Assembly: GCF_050943825.1 (NCBI RefSeq)
Contig: NZ_JBMNPX010000001.1
Location: forward strand, 186,001 to 250,000
Origin: Pseudoflavonifractor sp050943825
GTDB taxonomy: Bacteria; Bacillota; Clostridia; Oscillospirales; Oscillospiraceae
Direction: 5' to 3'
DNA: 64,000 nucleotides
Shown here: in pieces, positions 59,543-64,000 of the stretch
Layout: the number at the start of each line of letters is the position of its first letter
How positions within the stretch are numbered: the stretch's first letter is position 1
Position numbers and translations under genes: made by a program
The notes under the pieces: generated by a model
Database searches by the model: none
Told to the model about the DNA's origin: nothing
Seen by the model: the letters and a program-made list of their open reading frames with translations, nothing else

Positions 59543-60322
59543 TTACTTGGACGCCCGCTTGTAGTTCAGGTAGAGGGAGGCTTCGGTGCCGCCGTCCACC
59601 ACGATGGCCTGGCCGGTGATGGCCCGGGCCTCGTCGCTGGCCAGGAACAGTGCGGTTTCGGCAATGTCCTTAGCCTGGATCTCAAAGGGAGCGGGCTGAT
59701 AAGTATCCAGGAACCGCTGGCGGGCCTCGCCCTCAAAGCCGTTGTTGAGCGGGGTATTGACAAAGCCGGGGCAGATGGCGTTGCAGCGGATGTTGCTACG
59801 GGCAAAGTCAATGGCCACGGAGCGGGTAATGCTCAGAGCACCGGCCTTGGCAGCAGAATAGCCCAGCTTGTTGGGAGTGGGACGGATGCCGTAGGTGCCG
59901 ACCAGGTTCAAAATCACGCCGCCCCCCTGCTTCTCCATGTAGGGGATGGAAAATTTGCAGCCCAGGAACACGCTCTCCATATCCAGAGCCACCACCTTGC
60001 GGAAGTCCTCCACGCTGGTGGTGGTGGCGGTGCCCACCGGGCTGATGCCGGCGATGGTGAAGTAGACGTCAATCCGGCCGAAGGTGTCCACCACGTCCTT
60101 GAAGAAGGCCTCCATTGCAGTAGCGTCGGTGATGTCAAAGGCGTAGGCCTTGGCGGTGCCGCCGGCAGCAATGATGCCGTCCGCAGTGGCCTGAGCGGTC
60201 TTCTCGTTGATGTCCACCACGCAGACCTTGGCGCCCTCAGCGGCAAACATCTCGCAGGAGAGCTTGCCCATTCCGGAGCCGCCGCCGGTGATGGCTACTA
60301 CCTTATTTTCAAATCGTTTCAT
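59543..60322 (-). CDS. Short-chain dehydrogenase/reductase with atypical catalytic residues
   Basis: This 259-residue SDR has the NAD-binding motif TGGGSGMGK near residues 12-20 and VVDIN near 35-39, the latter favouring NAD. The catalytic YxxxK is YSAAK near residue 154. The usual catalytic serine 13 residues before the tyrosine is glycine here (NLVGTYG in place of NISS...G), with threonine next to it, and the NNAG motif reads TIAG. So the enzyme may be catalytically altered. The C-terminus has PGFVNTPLNN. AAAGGAG precedes the ATG. It is the second gene of the SLC13-SDR-amidohydrolase-BCCT operon. Confidence 0.87.
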   Translation of the reverse strand: MKRFENKVVAITGGGSGMGKLSCEMFAAEGAKVCVVDINEKTAQATADGIIAAGGTAKAYAFDITDATAMEAFFKDVVDTFGRIDVYFTIAGISPVGTATTTSVEDFRKVVALDMESVFLGCKFSIPYMEKQGGGVILNLVGTYGIRPTPNKLGYSAAKAGALSITRSVAIDFARSNIRCNAICPGFVNTPLNNGFEGEARQRFLDTYQPAPFEIQAKDIAETALFLASDEARAITGQAIVVDGGTEASLYLNYKRASK

Positions 60323-60380
60323 AGTAATAACTCCTTTTCTTGTTAATGTAGCTGCACTTCTCCACGATTGCAGACGCTTC

Positions 60381-61664
60381 TTAGCCGAACGCGGGGAAAA
60401 TGGTCATGGCAATCAGAACGCCTACAATTCCGCGTACAATCGCGGGCACCAGTCCAACCTTCAGGATGGTCTTCTGGGTGTAGCCACCGGCCTGCATGGC
60501 CATGGGCACCACAGGGTTGGGCATGGGGGTAATCAGAGAGGACATGGAAGCCAGGGAGCACAGGATGATGGGACCGCGGGGGTCACAGCCAATGGAGCTG
60601 CAGGTGATAATCAGAATGGGGATGAGCACGGTAGTGGTGGCCTTGTTATAGAGGAAAGAGGTCATCAGGAAGGAGACAATGTAGAACACGGCGCCGATAA
60701 CATAGCCGTTGTTCACGCCGGACAGGATGCTGGCGGCAGCGTCGCCCAGCAGCTGGGCAGCGCCGGTACGGCCCAGGGCCTCACCCATAACCGTGACGCC
60801 TGCGTAGAGGAGCACCATGCTCATGTTCATCTGAACCAGAGCTTCCTTCTCAGTGAGCACACCGGCCAGAACCACCACAGCCGCGCCGGCCATGGTCACC
60901 GCCCAGGAGGGCAGGCCCAGCATCAGGCCGATAACAACCGCGATGAACACGCCGTAGCCAAACACCTCACGCACAGGAGAGAGGGGCTCGCGGTCGCTCA
61001 GGCTGGGCCCGGAGATGGCCGCCGTAGGCACGTCCGGCTCATCGGGCATCATCTTGGGCAGCACGAAAATGGCCAGCAGCAGGGTGACAATTGCGGTGGG
61101 CAGGAACACCATGGTCTCGTTCCACATGCTCAGCAGGTCGCCCGTCCAGCCGTAGGACTGGAGGTAGCCGTTCTGCGTCACATACCAGGCAGCATAAGGA
61201 CCGATGGGCTCAATGACGAAGGAGGTGGAAACCACGGTCACCGCGATGGGGTACATCATCTTGGACGGGCTCACTTTCAGCTGCTTGCACATGTTCAGCA
61301 CCAGGGGGTAGACCATGGCGAACAGTGCGGGCAGGCTGGGGACGAACTGGCCCAGCAGGAAGATAACCAGGATGTAAGAGGCCAGCACCTTGGTGAAGGA
61401 GCCGTTGGTAATCTTATACAGCAGCTTGGTGATGTTGTTGACCATCTGGGTCCGGGACAGGCCGGCAGCCACGATAAACATACCGGCCATCGTCAGGACG
61501 TTGTTGTTGCCAAAGCCGGCAAACACCGTATCGGCGTCCACACAGCCCGTCACAAACAGCGCCACAACAACACCCATACTGGTGAACGACATAGGGATCT
61601 TTCTGTTGAAGAAGAGAATGATCATAACCGCAAAGATAATCAGGCAAATGATCATGCTATTCAT
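60381..61664 (-). CDS. SLC13/ArsB-NhaD-type permease
   Basis: This 427-residue membrane protein has about 11-12 helices and the DASS/ion-transporter superfamily layout with a repeated hairpin: AGMFIVAAGLSRT near residue 60-72 and VTVMGEALGRTGA near 290-302, and the proline-rich helix-loop segments VPSLPALFAM and SLITPMPNPVV, which line the substrate site. Such carriers move dicarboxylates, sulfate or similar anions with Na+. GGAGGGAATCAAT lies before the ATG. It heads the operon and is divergent from the LysR gene. Confidence 0.85.
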   Translation of the reverse strand: MNSMIICLIIFAVMIILFFNRKIPMSFTSMGVVVALFVTGCVDADTVFAGFGNNNVLTMAGMFIVAAGLSRTQMVNNITKLLYKITNGSFTKVLASYILVIFLLGQFVPSLPALFAMVYPLVLNMCKQLKVSPSKMMYPIAVTVVSTSFVIEPIGPYAAWYVTQNGYLQSYGWTGDLLSMWNETMVFLPTAIVTLLLAIFVLPKMMPDEPDVPTAAISGPSLSDREPLSPVREVFGYGVFIAVVIGLMLGLPSWAVTMAGAAVVVLAGVLTEKEALVQMNMSMVLLYAGVTVMGEALGRTGAAQLLGDAAASILSGVNNGYVIGAVFYIVSFLMTSFLYNKATTTVLIPILIITCSSIGCDPRGPIILCSLASMSSLITPMPNPVVPMAMQAGGYTQKTILKVGLVPAIVRGIVGVLIAMTIFPAFG

Positions 61665-61968
61665 ATTGATTCCCTCCTTGTTTCTTTTCTAGGAAATACA
61701 CACATGTTTTGTGGGACAGCAACTGCCTCCATCTGTCCGGCGGCAGTTTTTCGGCAGAACATTTGGTCTTGGCGCGGCTTCTCGCAATACAGCGCCGCAC
61801 GTAATGCAGCGCCGTAAAACGTATACGGTTTTCGAGGTGCAGCAGGCCGATTGTGAATGTTAAAAAAACCACAACCGCCTTGACAAGAATTTAACCATAG
61901 AGTATCCTTTTTGTAAAGTGAGAATTAGTGGACTCTGATTTGCGAAACTGTCAACACTAGGAGGGCCT
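61665..61968. promoter_or_regulatory. Divergent control region between SLC13 operon and LysR gene
   Basis: Toward LysR there is a promoter TTGACA (61880-61885), 17-base spacer, TATCCT (61903-61908). Just upstream are two inverted repeats: AAAAC-GTATAC-GGTTTT at 61816-61832 and TTGTG-N14-CACAA at 61851-61874. LysR proteins usually bind T-N11-A dyads in such regions; these are candidate operators. I cannot fix the promoter of the SLC13 operon. Confidence 0.55.
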
Positions 61969-62823
61969 ATGAATATCGAAAAATGGCAGCTTCTGCTGAA
62001 AGCCATCGATACCGGCAGCCTGTCCGCCGCTGCCAGTCAGACCAACTACACCACCTCCGGTATCAGCCGTATTATCGCCACGCTGGAGGAGGAGGTGGGC
62101 TTTCCCCTGCTTGTCCGCAACTACCGCGGAGTCACGCCCACCAAGGAATGTGAAGCGCTTTTGCCTGACATCAGAAATCTCATCCATGCAGAGGAGCTTC
62201 TCAGTCAGCAGGTGGCTCAGCTCAACGGTCTGGAGATTGGTTCTCTGACCATCGGTACCGCTTACAGCTCCAGTTACCCCATACTGACCAAGCGGGTAGT
62301 CAAGTTTGTCAAACGTTACCCCAATATCAAGGTGAGCATTCTGTGGGGCTACAATTCGGAGCTGCGGCAGGCTGTACTGGAACGGAAAATTGATGTCTGC
62401 ATTGTCAGCAAAGGAGAAGATGATCTGCTCTGGTTTCCGCTTCAGGAGGACCGCATGATCGCACTTGTCTCCTCACAGCACCCTCTGGCCTGCGCAAAGG
62501 TATTCCCTATCCGGCTTTTCGCCTCAGAGCCTTATATTGACATCTACAACAACAGCGGCACCGATTCTTCCGTTCTGCTCCAACGTTTTAACATCGAGCC
62601 GAATACAAAATTCACCACTTCAGACCGGTATGCAGCTCATGAGATGGTCGGTGCCGGCTTGGGTGTAACCCTGATTAACGAGACCCTCCTTCTCCCCTCT
62701 CAGCAGAATATTCGGGCGCTCCCGCTGGACCCACCTCAGACGCTGGAGATCGGGATGGCCTGCCTCACCCACCCTACCCTTGCCACCCGGCGCTTCATCG
62801 AATTTATGCAGGAGGACTCCTGA
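61969..62823 (+). CDS. LysR-family transcriptional regulator
   Basis: This 284-residue regulator has the N-terminal winged helix-turn-helix (LLLKAIDTGSLSAAASQTNYTTSGISRIIATLEEEVGFPLLVRN) and a C-terminal periplasmic-binding-like effector domain (SLTIGTAYSSSYPILTKRV, VGAGLGVTLINE). The helix 3 sequence departs from the common SQPA/SxxI pattern. Divergent placement next to the SLC13-SDR-amidohydrolase-BCCT operon makes that operon its likely target. AGGAGGG precedes the ATG. Effector unknown. Confidence 0.92.
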   Translation: MNIEKWQLLLKAIDTGSLSAAASQTNYTTSGISRIIATLEEEVGFPLLVRNYRGVTPTKECEALLPDIRNLIHAEELLSQQVAQLNGLEIGSLTIGTAYSSSYPILTKRVVKFVKRYPNIKVSILWGYNSELRQAVLERKIDVCIVSKGEDDLLWFPLQEDRMIALVSSQHPLACAKVFPIRLFASEPYIDIYNNSGTDSSVLLQRFNIEPNTKFTTSDRYAAHEMVGAGLGVTLINETLLLPSQQNIRALPLDPPQTLEIGMACLTHPTLATRRFIEFMQEDS

Positions 62824-62831
62824 ACTACACA

Positions 62832-62882
62832 GCAAAAAAGTCCCTGTCGGGAACCGTTGGTTCCCGACAGGGACTTTTTATA
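62832..62882. terminator. Bidirectional terminator after lysR
   Basis: AAAAAGTCCCTGTCGGGAACC pairs perfectly with GGTTCCCGACAGGGACTTTTT around a three-base loop. It serves lysR and the converging YczE-like gene. Confidence 0.93.
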
Positions 62883-62904
62883 TAGTCTGTTACCAGAATG
62901 GAAC

Positions 62905-63567
62905 TCAGCCGGAGACCTTATTCGCCTCGACAGAATCCCCGTCTGCCCACTTGTCAACCACAGGGGCCAGCCGGGTGATGGTGGGACCCATGATGGGGCC
63001 TACGGCGAACATGCCCAGAACGGTGCCCACAAAGATGGTGCTACCCAGCAGGAAGCCCATCAGCGCCATGAGCACGTCGCAGCCAATCCGCTCGTACTTG
63101 AGGGGAATCTTGGTCCACTTGGCGATGGTCTGGTTGAAGCCGTCGATGGGGCCGGCGCCCAGCTGGGCGGACTGGTAAAGACCCAGGCCAAAAGCGAAGG
63201 TCACAACGGCCAGGAGCAGCAGGACCACCTTGACCGGCAGCGCCGGGTCCTCACCCAGGACCTTGGTGAGCAGGGCAATGAACATGTCGGAGAAAGTGCC
63301 CACCAGCAGGGTATAGATGACGGTGCCGAAATGGATCATCTTGCGGTTGAAGATCAGCAGGAAGATAAAGAGGATGATATTGATGATGTTCAGCGTCATG
63401 CCGTAGCTAGTGCCCAGCTTGTCGCCCAGGCCCATGATAAAGGCGTCTACAGGCGCCAGGCCCAGAGAGGAACACTTGACAAAGGACGCGCACCCGAAGG
63501 CGGCGATAATGGTGCCCAGCAGAATGACAAGGCAACGGATGATCAGGCTCTTTGGCGTGTGTTTCAT
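62905..63567 (-). CDS. YczE/YyaS/YitT-family membrane protein
   Basis: This 220-residue protein has five to six membrane helices. The stretches SLGLAPVDAFIMGLGDKLGTSYG and GAGPIDGFNQTIAKWTKIPLKYERIGCD form an internal repeat with the family GxxPxD motif. Function is not firmly known; members are proposed transporters or membrane-associated regulators. The gene lies between the isochorismatase-type gene and the terminator shared with lysR. GGGGAGGGG precedes the ATG. Confidence 0.85.
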   Translation of the reverse strand: MKHTPKSLIIRCLVILLGTIIAAFGCASFVKCSSLGLAPVDAFIMGLGDKLGTSYGMTLNIINIILFIFLLIFNRKMIHFGTVIYTLLVGTFSDMFIALLTKVLGEDPALPVKVVLLLLAVVTFAFGLGLYQSAQLGAGPIDGFNQTIAKWTKIPLKYERIGCDVLMALMGFLLGSTIFVGTVLGMFAVGPIMGPTITRLAPVVDKWADGDSVEANKVSG

Positions 63568-63589
63568 ATTGTTCCCCTCCCCCGTTCGG

Positions 63590-64000
63590 TTACAGGGCCT
63601 GCTTCCAGTGCTCCAGCAGGTCGGCGGAGTCCACCACCAGGCCCAGGTGGAGGGAGATCATCTGCAGGGCAGGGATCTCCAGGTGCTCGGAGCCGCGGGT
63701 CAGATCCTGGGGCACCACCACGCGGAAGTCACGGTTGGCGGCGTCGAAGGCAGTGTTGATAACGCAGCAGTCGGTCATGCAGCCGGTGAGCACCACGCGG
63801 CGGATGCCCAGGTTGCGCAGCAGCAGCTCCATGTCGGTGGGATAGAAAGCGGACAGACGCTTCTTGGTGGTGACCATATAGTCCTCATCGTGGACGTCGA
63901 TGGACATTTTGTTCCAGCGGGTGCCCTCGATGGCGTGCTCGTCGATATTGGGGATCTCACCCACGGTGACGGGGAACACCATGCGCCAGGCGGAAGGATA
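63590..64000 (-). CDS. Isochorismatase-family cysteine hydrolase, C-terminal part
   Basis: The gene enters from the right edge; 136 codons are visible. The motif VVLTGCMTDCCVINTAFDA carries the catalytic cysteine and the following Cys/Asp residues typical of the isochorismatase-like cysteine hydrolase fold, and TKKRLSAFYPTDMELLLRNLG is the usual lid strand-helix region. Members include nicotinamidase, carbamoylsarcosine amidase and ureidoacrylate hydrolase, so an amide is a likely substrate. The N-terminal aspartate and lysine of the triad lie outside the window. It precedes the YczE-like gene by 22 bases on the same strand. Confidence 0.85.
   Translation of the reverse strand, partial: YPSAWRMVFPVTVGEIPNIDEHAIEGTRWNKMSIDVHDEDYMVTTKKRLSAFYPTDMELLLRNLGIRRVVLTGCMTDCCVINTAFDAANRDFRVVVPQDLTRGSEHLEIPALQMISLHLGLVVDSADLLEHWKQAL

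Overview
This 64 kb window reads as a chromosomal segment of a GC-rich, spore-former-type Firmicute. It is probably a gut Clostridia member of the Oscillospiraceae (Flavonifractor/Lawsonibacter/Intestinimonas-like); that placement is inference from gene content, not from a phylogeny. Support comes from GGAGG-type ribosome binding sites, consensus sigma-A promoters, a SpoIVFA/SpoIVFB-like protease pair, an AgrC/AgrA-type two-component system, a PyrK-dependent dihydroorotate dehydrogenase, CsaB-type cell-wall pyruvylation and a vanG-type gene set. I see no insertion sequence, phage, integrase, CRISPR array or rRNA. One tRNA (Pro, CGG) is present. The first and last genes are cut by the window edges.

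Layout. 1-3.96 kb: housekeeping genes (der, a DUF512 radical-SAM protein, rpmF-yceD, an RluA-type pseudouridine synthase). 4.1-8.3 kb: a potABCD polyamine uptake operon behind a leader with two mutually exclusive hairpins. 8.4-12.9 kb: small enzymes, rsmA, a M50/M23 protease pair and tRNA-Pro. 13.1-18.3 kb: a LytTR response regulator and GHKL sensor kinase, then a membrane-anchored GH3 glycosidase whose domains are in swapped order; two 12-bp direct repeats with a 21-bp period lie at its promoter. 18.4-22.3 kb: a UvrD-like helicase, a cation diffusion facilitator behind a structured leader, and a P-loop NTPase. 22.4-28.1 kb: an accessory-looking set of an NCS1 (CodB-like) permease, an MFS transporter, an NTF2-like protein and two tandem paralogous amidohydrolases. 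28.1-33.3 kb: a PAP2 phosphatase, DUF4330, and a cell-surface polymer operon (GT4-CsaB fusion, GNAT, second glycosyltransferase).

33.3-41.4 kb is a purine operon: purE, purC, a purF homologue without the nucleophilic cysteine, purM, purN, a PurO-type IMP cyclohydrolase, a stand-alone AICAR transformylase and purD. It follows a leader with a folded domain and an intrinsic terminator. 41.5-43.6 kb holds an XRE regulator with a glycine pentad-repeat tail and a transglutaminase-like lipoprotein. 43.8-47.7 kb is a compact vanG-vanXY-vanT operon (D-Ala-D-Ser type) with no adjacent vanRS. 47.8-51.6 kb has YcxB-like, YgiQ and a histidine phosphatase-GNAT fusion. 51.7-55.9 kb is a pyrC-pyrF-pyrK-pyrD operon with a possible PyrR attenuator. 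56.0-64 kb carries a second accessory catabolic set: an SLC13 permease, SDR, amidohydrolase and BCCT transporter operon, a divergent LysR regulator, a YczE-like membrane protein and a truncated isochorismatase-type hydrolase.

Themes: nucleotide synthesis under transcription attenuation, nitrogen or amine compound uptake and hydrolysis (pot operon, NCS1, BCCT, amidohydrolases, isochorismatase) and cell-envelope modification (van, csaB, GH3, proteases). The strongest points for a second look are the van operon without a sensor, the PurF homologue with a degenerate glutaminase site, the LytTR-like repeats in front of the domain-swapped GH3, and the pentad-repeat XRE protein.
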